Translations under genes and position numbers: made by a program | Part shown: piece by piece, positions 12,301 to 18,940 of the stretch | How the letters are laid out: every line of letters begins with the position of its first letter | How positions within the stretch are numbered: the stretch's first letter is position 1 | From: a virus | Virus record (IMG/VR): IMGVR_UViG_3300046673_000058 | Coordinates: 1 to 64,000 of that record | DNA length: 64,000 nucleotides | Direction: 5' to 3' (one strand) | Notes under the pieces: model-generated | Databases searched by the model: none | The model's input: the letters and a program-made list of their open reading frames with translations, nothing else | Told to the model about the DNA's origin: nothing

Positions 12301-12463
12301 AGATAAAGTCGTTACTACCCGTCAAGCCCCAGTACGATGTGCCACTTGCGGAGAGTGTGTGGAAAAGAGACGGCGTGCTACAATATCCATTACATCCCGA
12401 AGCGGTGCCTTTATTCGTCCATGTCGTCACGCCTTCTGGAACGTAATAAATCGTCTGCGCCAT
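3326..12463 (-). CDS. Giant tail-tip hub (Tal-like) with LamG and propeller insertions
   Basis: 3045 residues. In order: two LamG-like units (about 1-490); a region of seven TLxxTE-type beta repeats (about 495-705); a PLL/DUF346-like beta-propeller (about 720-1245) interrupted by a different propeller carrying CGGDHLGG near 886; the first half of a phage hub (from FNYIGVLDGRIAP near 1253); a third LamG (about 1484-1690); a fourth LamG (about 1694-2421) split by a second PLL propeller, itself split by a second inner propeller with CGGDHMGD near 2131; the hub resumes (TKLYPRGAG, about 2441-2930), including the VDLYDL...LGTNVLVMDEKLG segment typical of Tal proteins; a beta domain closes the chain. 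It follows the tape measure and Dit genes, as a hub should. It probably combines tail-tip structure with glycan binding. Domain edges are estimates. Confidence 0.8.
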   Translation of the reverse strand: MAQTIYYVPEGVTTWTNKGTASGCNGYCSTPSLFHTLSASGTSYWGLTGSNDFICIPANSTTNNQNTVSWEIYVSYHAGGHGMNKIWDKGVGAYEIYFQDSSQNLILSRYDTSGHDIYFYTPSGSTPTGHEYYIQIAWSAGATPNGASTPKPRIWIGTDGATPVEQTVNAGTDNSYPTGAWYNDSVGSANIMNYSANSACPSSSRGYNAAGWLMVYRQYNTNQSASFASANHGHWYYDKYRGSTWNSTYRPSNASVDLSTWAVSGGLITNTGSNTGSGYNGHFSSNKQITLPSGHKAWKFTSNTDYIWIPNGSKTCDLDYYSAEIAFYLNGTFSGASTQPRLFSKRAIDSATNTNSEWCLFVDTPNNRLQLQRFTTDGNWDAYYTSGTPVTIGNWYDIQISYDAMEGPNDYGIAIFINGTQQTLYHFDTGTGDWMDDCPVGSLIVGNIDGYWNNNRGLDGTIAVFRWYNYDASGDFASNYAADSAIWATSTVDVSSPDTNTLTPTEFSSFTIHQTSKEMITLKPKERNSTQISGGDRVVNTDEVITLSITEKSYVSVTTISEVTTPEIITLIVTENSYIQKVGCKYVTSTETAILTDSDAGTTQILPTYFSDETATLSVSETNTFGFTNSEVMNLSVRETSSFPKITSHETINLRNIEGHSLEEFSSSINVAETDTLIITETSDINIIYVPTQEPPITVPYTLEVRQRNPGWQVVNGGAPAACSSAPGRDDVFFSSKVDGEVMYITSADGYESALDLQGMIVSSVSAVSPAENQIFVFAQGLTRAVYYKGSIDGGKTWGEWMTLGGTLAANAGPSVCMDADGKINVFAVGKGNALFHLKGTPGTAYLQPQSISFDGTYYYYVTTWSIYKLDQSMNVVMYRENVGTLCGGDHLGGAGLNNGILYCFCTTQELPQKEMVGLFNTSDLSFITNYDLCELSGLTYEVLNIGGVGVDAENNCLVAIQYGTSGSTALGHTKVFKFNLDTFAYEGSITGDGPAGIYYQGICPYNGKYYYSTNENWVAGETAVVGVMNPNGSSESIIITYPDTGATTAGLEVEGLCTTDAGISVIVGGDIYTFSGTYPYTLLDTHASPGVPAITSPSSWQQLGGAASSSPAACYYETGICVFVRGTDGACWYRWSADNTTWHPWYSLGGSLHPGTGPAAVSMTSGRVDLYCVGSDNSIWTKTNTSSNWTTSGAWVNIGGPVTSTLAAASNNENEITLFGRGQDGALWYTEWTPASVGIAGWSKWAKLINRAFNYIGVLDGRIAPQVQQELGNADLLTFNLNIDSPLVPALSGNPKGYEIWWYGRDNQFKQAFVLQKVEAYGDFGGVQGSGGSTLGAGSGYNLLVTADGPEEYLNRYNIAFEYKSSQRMTLQVLQDISTEILNDGFITGIYVDPTLNMPLDVDLSWETIKTGIDKIIQQTGGYCRVYIPPSDPSKRILTLASTFAAIQNSYDPVNVTNAAQVIYDYFPSQGLLIPNDGGVAGADGDGVASSPGYYELTNNGAPAWQFQDTTDYIVIPDVPELENLYNFTFQAIFRIDAAGATNYSYIYSKGGFVIAWVDSSARILVQRTTTGTGSGTMDQYIMSTTGTVNIGQWNYIQIAWDGSLGPGIGVPVMYLNGTKLTITHSKTGTGAWASDLGEDIYIGNDVTLANNSAMTLSFLSLHSTALGDVALKAEYAANKWREGVNSESSEVEYSTWPTTGTTIINKGNAGAAYNATAQQPDYEPISSGAGMWAFNGATDYIEAPHGGAIDNTSATTFEFLFNLNETSTAGRLWSKQQQLGPWEVWIDENNQCIVTSRTTANSDQVTYTTPVNSIALGTWYDLQIVWPSSPAVAPSIYLNNTQQTLSKTSTSAASSWSNDGWMMLNGTGPAACSWGSGRKDIFMVGANATVSHTWDDGNGGTGLENLGGTLTTTPAATSPAANTIHLFGRGSNGYCYYNKWNGTSWSGWVSLGGTLYPNAGLTACSYGSRIDVFVEGGTAGSLYQKTSTNGGSSWSGWVHLTGATIYCGPTAVATDNGDITIFAQGSDGTLWSMEWNGSSWSTWATVGGSVIASNVAPSACVTSDGYIAVCVIDSTGAAWIITTEGGFVQGSQQGLAWDGAYFYYITTTAIYKLDSNLNVVASNLTAAADCGGDHMGDGAVYDGKLYGCCVNAETMDAWIATWDTSTLAQISSFMPHEPCGSVTVNTVNNTIVDIDLAAPGTGAGPCQLFTFDLTTNAYIATINPDSPLWYTEGMDFYGGHYYTATAATYDCGWGNMDPTGGVFMMNTDGTGVTRIIPYSAFTHGGELEGVDVKADYIRVQCGGFTYLFNNTTPYALVSMQTPVDNYIPLGGSLNAQPAIIAPSTLELDAYINQNTQLYTNTSTDDGNTWGDWTIDGDFNIYLGNNKAQTNNLNCSLALYREHSSALSADQLSNNYNSDQWILYGSYNPSGFHTDQPPIITIGKNATGVDVQSDYSSIITKLYPRGAGSAPGELTLNSPPYFQPMVRLKNPTIVDQYVYFSVEPDNEYVSYNNFEMGVSPRSAGMLIGRGRKNLGAYTAWNPVAHGADAAAQAGTSDPPWDLPATVGGYASAGGTRNEAAAQMFNIPQGGAQITDISLLLWRIDPSKTKGLVNQSDLLEYTRLIEETGGAIKFCVGIYNSIKQDKTGVLEPYQGPLLWYVGDFFSIASDNFRWYNFPLQGAWLATGSYWVVISLYPSSVAFSNYLGGLECGGYFTTTNPGFDNESDTQTGIKHNAWAPAGRYEKTSTYENKHGYYNLDVIINEINTDVTDQFFFVDEKTIGIIASNYIPTDEYYVAYPLAPWLSNQDAIDKYGMIEGTYKDDTATSQDALLKSGTQYLTKVSQPILSWSVGVVDLYDLNPTINWSEELKLGTNVLVMDEKLGVNELCMISKLQKTNLDTPHDIQLTLDAIYKNTPRLLAETMGDLQDKPKYEGGQVVATPYTLTTQADTNNPAWFEFEIRPSTTRVHSVEFSLNSQPFQAAGTGGLTTGSATSASGHVIEIDGTTVNSLSGECGSIDILPFLTLNHAGTPTPGWHYIKVTPPKG

Positions 12464-12948
12464 TATCGAATCACCTTTACAACCGTCTTAACAGGGTTCG
12501 CGTTTACAATCGGAGGGTAATGTTGGTGGCACGTTATACCTTGCATATATCTATGTAACCACACATCTAATAACTTCCACTTAGGCACGGTAGACTTAGG
12601 ATATGGGTTATTTGAATCATCCCAAACGTCTGAATACTTTTCTATAAACTCACCACTAAACTTCGCAAGCGCGAGTGTCGGTGTAGTTCCGTCTTTAAAA
12701 GAATCCTCATTTGAAACTCCAAATGAACACCACCCCTCTGGACAGCGTTCTATCTCTTCAACCGCGCCAAACCAAAATACCGAATCATGCTCGCAATTAA
12801 GGAAGCTTTCTTTTTCTTCCCAGCGTTCCTTAAAATAGTCAAGATAGCTGTAGCTATCCGTTATCCAGACCGGCTCGTAGTCATAGTGCATAAGCACCAT
12901 TTTAGTTGCCGGTTGTATGGTAGTATAAGGAACGAAAAGCTTAGACAC
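12463..12948 (-). CDS. Uncharacterised tail-region protein
   Basis: 161 residues, rich in Trp, Tyr and acidic residues, with several Cys (CEHD, CPEGWC). No family recognised. It lies between a small tail protein and the giant hub gene, sharing one base with the hub start. That position suggests a baseplate, chaperone or fibre-assembly role, but nothing in the sequence shows it. Confidence 0.6.
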   Translation of the reverse strand: MSKLFVPYTTIQPATKMVLMHYDYEPVWITDSYSYLDYFKERWEEKESFLNCEHDSVFWFGAVEEIERCPEGWCSFGVSNEDSFKDGTTPTLALAKFSGEFIEKYSDVWDDSNNPYPKSTVPKWKLLDVWLHRYMQGITCHQHYPPIVNANPVKTVVKVIR

Positions 12949-12961
12949 GTTTAACCGCGCC

Positions 12962-13411
12962 TTAGCTCTGTATAGTTATCGTCTTTTGGTAAACTACTGA
13001 TTCCGTACTTGTTTTTGGCTGTAATGGTAGTACTTCTACCGTTCTGCTAAGCATGCACAGCGGCTGTGCGCCGGTATAACTTGCATTGGTTAGGTTCGAT
13101 GCTCCGCCGTTAAATACTGCGTCTTCGTTCCAGTCAAAGTTTGCATCGGTAGGCCCGAACGTTGCCTGAAACGTTATCGTGTTCGTGGTTCCGCTGGACG
13201 TTGATGGGTAACTCGTATCCATCCTTTTCAAAAGCGTATTCGTCGTACCCCCTAGCTTGTGGTTAGTGGTTGCCTGCGCGACTGAACCCCCGTTATCCCC
13301 TACACCTATCAACGCGTACGTATTACTAAATGGATTCCAGTTAGGTGTTGCACCAATCTCGGTAGTCATCAGGTCGCATATCGCATTCCATCCATCTGCT
13401 GTCAATGGCAT
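12962..13411 (-). CDS. Tail fibre/collar-type beta protein
   Basis: 149 residues. The N terminus (MPLTADGWNAICDLM) and the stretch NFDWNEDAVFNGG followed by LSRTVEVLPL resemble small phage fibre or baseplate proteins that carry a WNE-x-x-(I/V)FN-type motif. The rest is Thr/Ser/Gly-rich beta sequence. It sits between Dit and the hub, fitting a tail-tip accessory subunit. Family assignment is tentative. Confidence 0.55.
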   Translation of the reverse strand: MPLTADGWNAICDLMTTEIGATPNWNPFSNTYALIGVGDNGGSVAQATTNHKLGGTTNTLLKRMDTSYPSTSSGTTNTITFQATFGPTDANFDWNEDAVFNGGASNLTNASYTGAQPLCMLSRTVEVLPLQPKTSTESVVYQKTITIQS

Positions 13412-13432
13412 TTCTTTTTATTCCTCCTTAAA

Positions 13433-13600
13433 TTAAATGTAGTATTCTCTTTCGCGTTCTACGACTCGCCTTTCGCTCGCCGTTCGATACATTCCCCCCG
13501 CCCAAAAAGATTCGGGGTAGATTTTTATCACATCGTGTTCGATAATCTTAATTTTTCCGTGTTCCGTAATGTTAAGGTTTGCTTTCTCTCCGCCTTCCAT
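13433..13600 (-). CDS. Small tail-region protein
   Basis: 55 residues from ATG 13600, chosen because GGAGG lies 6 bases upstream. A longer frame reaching 13651 would overlap the Dit gene and lacks such a site. The sequence is hydrophilic (MEGGEKANLNITEHGK) with a very charged C terminus ending EREREYYI. Function unknown. Confidence 0.6.
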   Translation of the reverse strand: MEGGEKANLNITEHGKIKIIEHDVIKIYPESFWAGGMYRTASERRVVEREREYYI

Positions 13601-13617
13601 TTTAGCCTCCAATTCTA

Positions 13618-14427
13618 CTACTGTAATCCCACAAGGTACCTGTCTCTCCACCGCGTTTCCAACGTGCCACTACTCGGCCCACTAAACAAAATATCATTAT
13701 CCCCTGGGGTAAGATACGGCCACGATGGGGCAACAACACCCGCCGAATTTGGGTTGCCGTTGATTAGAACCGTGTGTGGGATTCCATACTCGTCGGTAAT
13801 CACGTCGAGTACGTCTCCGGTTGTTAAACTACCGTACCATGTAAATGTTTGATTGGTGGTGTTATTCACCCACGAAACCGGCCCAAGATACGCCCCGCTT
13901 GACGTGAACCGCCAGCGAGGTAATGCGTTAGTGTCGCCGTTCGTGGTGAGGGTATATTCTGTTGTGCCTGTGAGTACTCCTATTGTTTGTACTGATTCAT
14001 TGTATGTGTACGCTGGACCAGTACACCCGAAATCCACCGCTAGTTCCATCATATAGGGTATAGCAGCCTCATTCTGCGGGGTGCTTGTCAGCTTCTTCGC
14101 CATGAAATAACTACCCGAGTATTCTGCGAATGTAAGCATCTGCTCGCCTAGTGACGGGTCAAGCACCGAAGTGAGTTGCGTAAGGGCGTAGAGCATAGAG
14201 GTACGGGTTCCGTCCGGCGGTTCGATTCTGAATATCGCGTGAATAGGGTATGAGGTAAAGATAGGTTGTGTGCTTACCAGACTCTCAGCGCCGGTTGGGA
14301 ACTGTTGACTTACTTGTCCGTCCATAAACCAGTAATTCGCATCCGTGGTGAGGTGCGCGTAATACGGGGCGCTCGTAAGGTCAACTCCGCCGAAGGTAAC
14401 TTTGCCAATTCCTGTGCTTTGTGCCAT
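13618..14427 (-). CDS. Distal tail protein (Dit-like)
   Basis: 269 residues starting MAQSTGIGKVTFGGVDLTSA, the VxFxGxDL-type opening of distal tail proteins. There is an N-terminal ring-like half followed by a beta-sandwich half (RWRFTSSGAYLGPVSW...TGDVLDVIT), the two-part layout of Dit/Sipho_tail proteins. It lies 5 bases after the tape measure gene and before the hub gene, the expected order. It would form the hexameric ring joining tube and tip. Confidence 0.75.
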   Translation of the reverse strand: MAQSTGIGKVTFGGVDLTSAPYYAHLTTDANYWFMDGQVSQQFPTGAESLVSTQPIFTSYPIHAIFRIEPPDGTRTSMLYALTQLTSVLDPSLGEQMLTFAEYSGSYFMAKKLTSTPQNEAAIPYMMELAVDFGCTGPAYTYNESVQTIGVLTGTTEYTLTTNGDTNALPRWRFTSSGAYLGPVSWVNNTTNQTFTWYGSLTTGDVLDVITDEYGIPHTVLINGNPNSAGVVAPSWPYLTPGDNDILFSGPSSGTLETRWRDRYLVGLQ

Positions 14428-14432
14428 CTTAG

Positions 14433-16784
14433 TTAACCTCGCGCGTGTCCGCTTCTACGGGAGTACGATTCGGTCTTAAACGCCAATTTCCGCGAGATAA
14501 GGTCAGCTAGGTTTTCAACGTCCTGTGGGTTGTTCATCTGCGGGTTATTGATTTGAATTGCTCCGGGGTGTACGTGAATATCCCCACCGGCAGTGTTTGT
14601 TGTCGCGCTCGCGCTCGTTAACGCTCCAGCTCCTGCCGCCGCGCTTATACCCCCTCGAATACCACTCAGCGGTACAACGAGTTCTGGACCTGCTTCACCT
14701 ATGAGTGCTACCGTAGGCTTGGTGACGAGGCCGCCACCTGCCATCGCAGGAAGCTTAGCACTTGTGATTGAACCTACCGCATTACTAACCGCAGAGGTTA
14801 ATCCGCTAAAGAATCCGGCAGCCGCTGAGAGCATCCAGTCCCCTAACCCGCCAATCGCACCCTGTATACCCCCTGGGAGCCCGCTAAAGAACCCCTCCGC
14901 CGCGCCGAGTAGCCACGTTCCAAAGCTGACAAGCGCAGTTGTAATACCATTCCACAGCTCCCCGGGAATGGGAGAAAGTAAGTTCCAGAGCCACGTTCCT
15001 ATCTGCACCCATATGCCAACATATGCAGTCCATAATTGCATAGGAAGTGGCGAGATAAGACCCCACAGCCAGGTTCCTATTTGAATCCATATACCTATAT
15101 ACGCGGTCCATAGTTTCATCGGAAGTGTGGTGATTAAACCCCAGAGCCACGTTCCTATCTGCACCCATATGCCAACATATGCAGTCCATAATTGCATAGG
15201 AAGTGGCGAGATAAGACCCCACAGCCACGTGCCAAACTGTCCAAGCGCGCTCACTAAGGCGCTCCATGCTTTCGCTGCCATGCCACCCCAGTTGAAGCTC
15301 GTGATAGCAGAAAACCCCGCTAAGATGCCTTTTTTGAAGTCATCACCTAACTTGCCGAAGTTACCACTCATCAGGTCGCCTAAGAGTGTTTTAATCCATC
15401 CGGCTACTTCGTTGACCGCATCGTGGAATGGCTTGAAATATGTGTAAAGTAGGTAGAGGGCAATGCCGATTGCGGCGACTGCAATGATGATTGGGAGTAG
15501 TGGGATAAGTATTGCCAAAACCGCAGGGAGAACCGTTGTCATTAACGCAACCCCGATGGCAGATACAATAGGCGCGATAACTCCGAACCCTGTTGCAAGT
15601 GGACCTATTATCATCAAGATAGGCCCAATAGCTGCGAGTATTCCTAAAATAGCAACAACAACCATTTGAACCGGCGCGGGCATGTTTGAGAAGACCCCCA
15701 TGACGCTAGTAAGAATGTCCAAAATTGGTTTTGCCGCGTCGAGAACATTTTCCAGTACATTTATAAGCACCTTACCAAACGGCGCAAAAGCGACTTCGGC
15801 CTTGTTCTTAAACTCATCAAGCTTTTCGCTAAGGGTCATGGTGGCTTCTGACTGCTTCTCAATAGAGCCCGCAGAACTATCTTGAGCGGCCTTCAGTTGA
15901 TTATAACCAGTCGTCGTGTTCCCAAGCGACGCGCTTAACTTATCATAGTTCTTCTGTCCTAGGAGCGTCTTGTCGGAGGCCGTTGCAGTTCCCGTAGCAA
16001 TGCGCTGCATCATCGCGTTCCACTCATTGCCGACATCTTGTTTTCCAAGTTGGGTTTGCAGCTTTGTCACACCGTCAGTGAGAAGGGCGTTTCCCTGTCG
16101 TGCGGGAATACCCGATGCCGCGAGAGACCCTATCGCCGCCGAGTAGTCATCCATAGGAATCTTAGCTGAATATGCTACGGAACCCGCCTTCGCTAACGTA
16201 CCCGTCAGGTCATTGATTGGTGCTCCGGTCTTTGTGGAAATAACATACAGCTTATCCATCTCATTACCAGCTTCAGAAGCAGGCATGTGGAACGCATTCA
16301 TGGCGGTTGATAACCCAGTTACGGCGCCTGTAGCATCAACGCCAAGCATACGGGACATATCTAATCCTTGTTTGGTAACATTTTCAAGAGCGGGGCCCGC
16401 AATATGCAGTTTATCGCTTACTACCGCCATCACGTTTGCTACGGTGGTCGCATCGTCAGGAGTGTTGCCGAAAACGTTAGTAAAAGAAGTTTTCATCTGG
16501 GTGGCGGCTGCGCCTGTTGAATTAGTTTGGCGTATTAAGCTTGTTTCAGCGGTGTTGATGGTCTCAAAGCTTTTAACGGCGAATAATGCCCCGGCGACTA
16601 TGGGTGCGGTGATACCTGCGGTCATAATGCCACCAGCCCCCTTCATTGACCCCGCTATGTCATTGCCGAAGTTTGAGAATAAGCCCTGCCCTTTACTTAA
16701 TGCGCTTGTTATGTCGCTAATAAACCCACTAGTATCAGACTTTAAGTTTACAATTGCAGTCCCAACAACGTCGCCGCCACCCAT
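14433..16784 (-). CDS. Tail tape measure protein
   Basis: 783 residues. Helical and Ala/Gly-rich N-terminal half (GAGGIMTAGITAPIVAGALF is typical of TMP N termini), then hydrophobic segments around 370-450, then Trp-rich tandem repeats (around 520-630) and a Gly-rich C terminus containing GLVTKPTVALIGEAGPELVV, a motif common at TMP ends. It lies between chaperone-like genes and Dit. At about 1.5 angstrom per residue the length implies a tail near 115-120 nm, a rule-of-thumb estimate. Confidence 0.9.
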   Translation of the reverse strand: MGGGDVVGTAIVNLKSDTSGFISDITSALSKGQGLFSNFGNDIAGSMKGAGGIMTAGITAPIVAGALFAVKSFETINTAETSLIRQTNSTGAAATQMKTSFTNVFGNTPDDATTVANVMAVVSDKLHIAGPALENVTKQGLDMSRMLGVDATGAVTGLSTAMNAFHMPASEAGNEMDKLYVISTKTGAPINDLTGTLAKAGSVAYSAKIPMDDYSAAIGSLAASGIPARQGNALLTDGVTKLQTQLGKQDVGNEWNAMMQRIATGTATASDKTLLGQKNYDKLSASLGNTTTGYNQLKAAQDSSAGSIEKQSEATMTLSEKLDEFKNKAEVAFAPFGKVLINVLENVLDAAKPILDILTSVMGVFSNMPAPVQMVVVAILGILAAIGPILMIIGPLATGFGVIAPIVSAIGVALMTTVLPAVLAILIPLLPIIIAVAAIGIALYLLYTYFKPFHDAVNEVAGWIKTLLGDLMSGNFGKLGDDFKKGILAGFSAITSFNWGGMAAKAWSALVSALGQFGTWLWGLISPLPMQLWTAYVGIWVQIGTWLWGLITTLPMKLWTAYIGIWIQIGTWLWGLISPLPMQLWTAYVGIWVQIGTWLWNLLSPIPGELWNGITTALVSFGTWLLGAAEGFFSGLPGGIQGAIGGLGDWMLSAAAGFFSGLTSAVSNAVGSITSAKLPAMAGGGLVTKPTVALIGEAGPELVVPLSGIRGGISAAAGAGALTSASATTNTAGGDIHVHPGAIQINNPQMNNPQDVENLADLISRKLAFKTESYSRRSGHARG
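14985..15226 (-). repeat. Tandem 26-codon repeats in tape measure gene
   Basis: The encoded unit WGLISPLPMQLWTAYVGIW plus VQIGTWL repeats three times with a degenerate fourth (WNLLSPIPGELW). Units one and three are identical at DNA level over about 86 bases (14985-15070 and 15141-15226, offset 156), while the middle unit has diverged. This suggests a recent duplication or gene conversion that changes the repeat count. Confidence 0.85.
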
Positions 16785-16791
16785 TTTTTAT

Positions 16792-17259
16792 TTACTCTTT
16801 CTCTATATCAACGCCGTCTCTAAACGCCGCCTGTTGTTTATCCCACAAGTCCATCGATTCTTTGTACGCTTTCTCATCTACCGGGGCGCCGATGGCTTTG
16901 GCTAGGTTATGAAGCAAACTGCTAAACGCTTTCATACGGTTTTCAAACGGCGTAGCATCCCAGATAGCTTCAACGTCTTCGATTCGTATATCGGGATACT
17001 CGTGAATCATCCCCGCCCAGATTAGATTAATCGTATCTTCGTGGGACCAGTCCTGGACGTTAAGCGCCGCTAGAATCTTCCACGACTTTTTCTGGAACGC
17101 GCGTTCCATCTGAATGATGCCGCGCGACTTAAAATCAATACGTCTTTCTCGGTCAAGCTTTACCGGAACGACATTGCTGACCGTTTTACCTATTTTGAGA
17201 GTTCTCCTATCCTCAGCTATCTCTTGGGGGGTCCTCTCATCTTCATTTTCATATCCCAT
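16792..17259 (-). CDS. Tail assembly chaperone-like protein
   Basis: 155 helical residues. The core (RRIDFKSRGIIQMERAF, then INLIWAGMIHEYPDIRIEDVE) resembles the small tail-tube-like or chaperone proteins that precede tape measure genes in siphoviruses. It lies immediately upstream of the tape measure gene. No slippery frameshift linking it to its upstream neighbour was seen, unlike the classic G/GT pair. Confidence 0.6.
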   Translation of the reverse strand: MGYENEDERTPQEIAEDRRTLKIGKTVSNVVPVKLDRERRIDFKSRGIIQMERAFQKKSWKILAALNVQDWSHEDTINLIWAGMIHEYPDIRIEDVEAIWDATPFENRMKAFSSLLHNLAKAIGAPVDEKAYKESMDLWDKQQAAFRDGVDIEKE

Positions 17260-17272
17260 ATTTTTTCACCTT

Positions 17273-18175
17273 TCATTTTTCCACCGTATCACTCTGTTTC
17301 GCTGTATCACTAGGTTTCCGTGCTTTGAGCATACGCTCTGCTTCTTCTGCTTCTGCTTTGTCGCTGTTGATAATCGCTTGCGCTTCTTCTTTGGTGAATT
17401 TCGATTTCGTTTCTTTGTCAGATTGCCGTGCAATCCGACGCAACATAGGTTCTAGGTCTGGTAGTTTACCGTCTGATAGAAACTTACCCGTAAATGCCCC
17501 CGCGTGCCATGCTTCAAACATCGCCATCTGTTGTAAATAGACTAACCGTTTATCGTGAGCCGTAAAGAAAGCCTCTAATTCACGAGGCATCATGTTTAAT
17601 ATTTCGTTAATTGGAATAGTGACACCCATCTGAAATAACGTATTGAGGGCTAATTCGTACCACTGCCCGAACGTTTCCAGTTTGGGTTTCTTTAATGCGA
17701 AGTTCTCAGCGTCACGAACGTCTGCGCGTTTGTATGAGTCAACTACACGGGGTTTTACGCTGACCGGCTCACCGTTCTCATTATACTCAATCTCAAACTG
17801 CCCCGTTGCCCGCTGGAGCTCAACTTGACTCTGTTTAAACGCTTTTATTACTTCGGGTCGTTCTAGGGTGTTAAGTATCGCGGGTATGTCCATGCGAGAC
17901 TGAAGCCCTTTTTGCAGGATGCGGCTCTGTTCTTCTTCTCCGAGCGTGCCGAGTAGTGCTTGTTCAATAAGCACCCACAAACTTCTATTAAACGTCTGTT
18001 CTAATTCAAGTAACGCGCCTATTGTATAGCGTATCTTAAACGGGTCATACTCACCAAGAGTAATAATGGCGAACGGCAGTAAGGTGCAGCCCTCATGCAC
18101 GTTTATCGGCGCGTCCCTGTCGGCCCGGTCTAATCGAGGGGCCATGTCATCGTACTCTGGTCTCTGGTAAGCCAT
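17273..18175 (-). CDS. Tail assembly chaperone-like protein
   Basis: 300 residues. An early segment (FKIRYTIGALLELEQTFNRS) resembles the core of the neighbouring 155-residue protein, suggesting related folds. The middle is acidic-helical and the C terminus is highly charged (SKFTKEEAQAIINSDKAEAEEAE). Between tail terminator and tape measure, a chaperone coating the tape measure is the likeliest role. The start overlaps the tail terminator gene by 46 bases; Met11 at 18145 is an alternative. Confidence 0.55.
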   Translation of the reverse strand: MAYQRPEYDDMAPRLDRADRDAPINVHEGCTLLPFAIITLGEYDPFKIRYTIGALLELEQTFNRSLWVLIEQALLGTLGEEEQSRILQKGLQSRMDIPAILNTLERPEVIKAFKQSQVELQRATGQFEIEYNENGEPVSVKPRVVDSYKRADVRDAENFALKKPKLETFGQWYELALNTLFQMGVTIPINEILNMMPRELEAFFTAHDKRLVYLQQMAMFEAWHAGAFTGKFLSDGKLPDLEPMLRRIARQSDKETKSKFTKEEAQAIINSDKAEAEEAERMLKARKPSDTAKQSDTVEK

Positions 18176-18597
18176 ACGGTCAATCCAACTATTCTTCCAT
18201 ACACATATTCATCCGGACTATGCACATTAGAAACCCTCGGGCCGTCAGCCCAGCAACGCACTACCGTGTAATCAGTCATATACTGCGCTAACGTGGCTTC
18301 GTGCCGGTGAAATAGCTCTTTAACCGCTTCACCTAGTTCTTCTACAAGGGCTTGGTCGCCGGTTTCATCGGTGTAACAGCGAATGTCCCTCATGATAGAC
18401 TGCCCAATTGTGGTCTTTGTCTCTCGCGCAACGTCACGGATGCTACCTTCGGTGATGATAAGGGGCCTTTGTGCGCCTTCGGGGTATGGTGCAAACGTAA
18501 AGACTGCAGGAACGCCGTGGAAGGTGGTGAGCATTCCGGTTACCGTGGGGTCGTTGATGAGGACTTGATAGATTGCTTTGGTGAGTTGGTGAACCAT
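18130..18597 (-). CDS. Tail terminator (DUF3168-like)
   Basis: 155 residues. The opening VHQLTKAIYQVLINDPTV, the central LIITEGSIRD and QSIMRDIRCYT strands and the C-terminal RIVGLTVWLT strand match the DUF3168/tail-terminator pattern. It lies between the HK97 gp10-like gene and the chaperone genes, the usual place. It would cap the tail tube and dock it to the head. Confidence 0.7.
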   Translation of the reverse strand: MVHQLTKAIYQVLINDPTVTGMLTTFHGVPAVFTFAPYPEGAQRPLIITEGSIRDVARETKTTIGQSIMRDIRCYTDETGDQALVEELGEAVKELFHRHEATLAQYMTDYTVVRCWADGPRVSNVHSPDEYVYGRIVGLTVWLTRDQSTMTWPLD

Positions 18598-18598
18598 G

Positions 18599-18931
18599 TT
18601 AGTCCTTAGCCGCTAGTATTGCCGGGCGTAAGTAAGGCTGGGCGTCCATCTTCGATGTACCTTCCTCAACATACCGGGCATAACTCCCCGTTCCGTTAAG
18701 CACCGGAGGGTCAAAGATAATCTCATACCACTGCCCGCCATCTTTCTCGTCAATGTGCCCTGAGTCCCTGAGTGCGCCAGTGTCTACGGGTGCGTTATCT
18801 TTTGCGGCGTCAAGTATGCGCTCGGCTTTCTCCTTCATCATTGTGCCTGCTTTCTTGCGGCCAATCTCCATGATGGCGTCATTGTCGATGTTGCTTGTAA
18901 ACGCGGCTGAGAAGTCGATTCCGTTACTCAT
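18599..18931 (-). CDS. HK97 gp10-like tail completion protein
   Basis: 110 residues from ATG 18931, preceded by AGGTG at good spacing; a GTG at 18940 is less likely. The signature AERILDAAKDNAPVDTGALRDS followed by ARYVEEGTSKMDAQPYLRPA is characteristic of the HK97 gp10/neck family. It acts at the head-tail joint. Stop and start are closely packed with both neighbours. Confidence 0.85.
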   Translation of the reverse strand: MSNGIDFSAAFTSNIDNDAIMEIGRKKAGTMMKEKAERILDAAKDNAPVDTGALRDSGHIDEKDGGQWYEIIFDPPVLNGTGSYARYVEEGTSKMDAQPYLRPAILAAKD

Positions 18932-18940
18932 GGCTAACAC

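Noticed and set aside
14985-15226. CRISPR-like array
   Set aside because: The long repeats here are in-frame protein repeats without unique spacers. No repeat-spacer pattern was seen elsewhere in the window.
14884-15267. Minus-strand 127-codon frame inside the tape measure gene
   Set aside because: Its repeats come from the tandem DNA repeat read in a second frame; no ribosome site, and the host gene is clear.
15127-15447. Plus-strand frame over the tape measure repeats
   Set aside because: Shadow produced by the duplicated DNA; no coding features.
16213-16905. Plus-strand open frame of 230 codons
   Set aside because: It mirrors the tape measure and chaperone-like genes on the other strand, has low-complexity hydrophobic content and no ribosome site or promoter.
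16792-18175. Classic G/GT programmed frameshift between the two chaperone-like genes
   Set aside because: The genes are separated by stop and a proper start with a GGTGAAAA-type site; no slippery heptamer was found at the junction.
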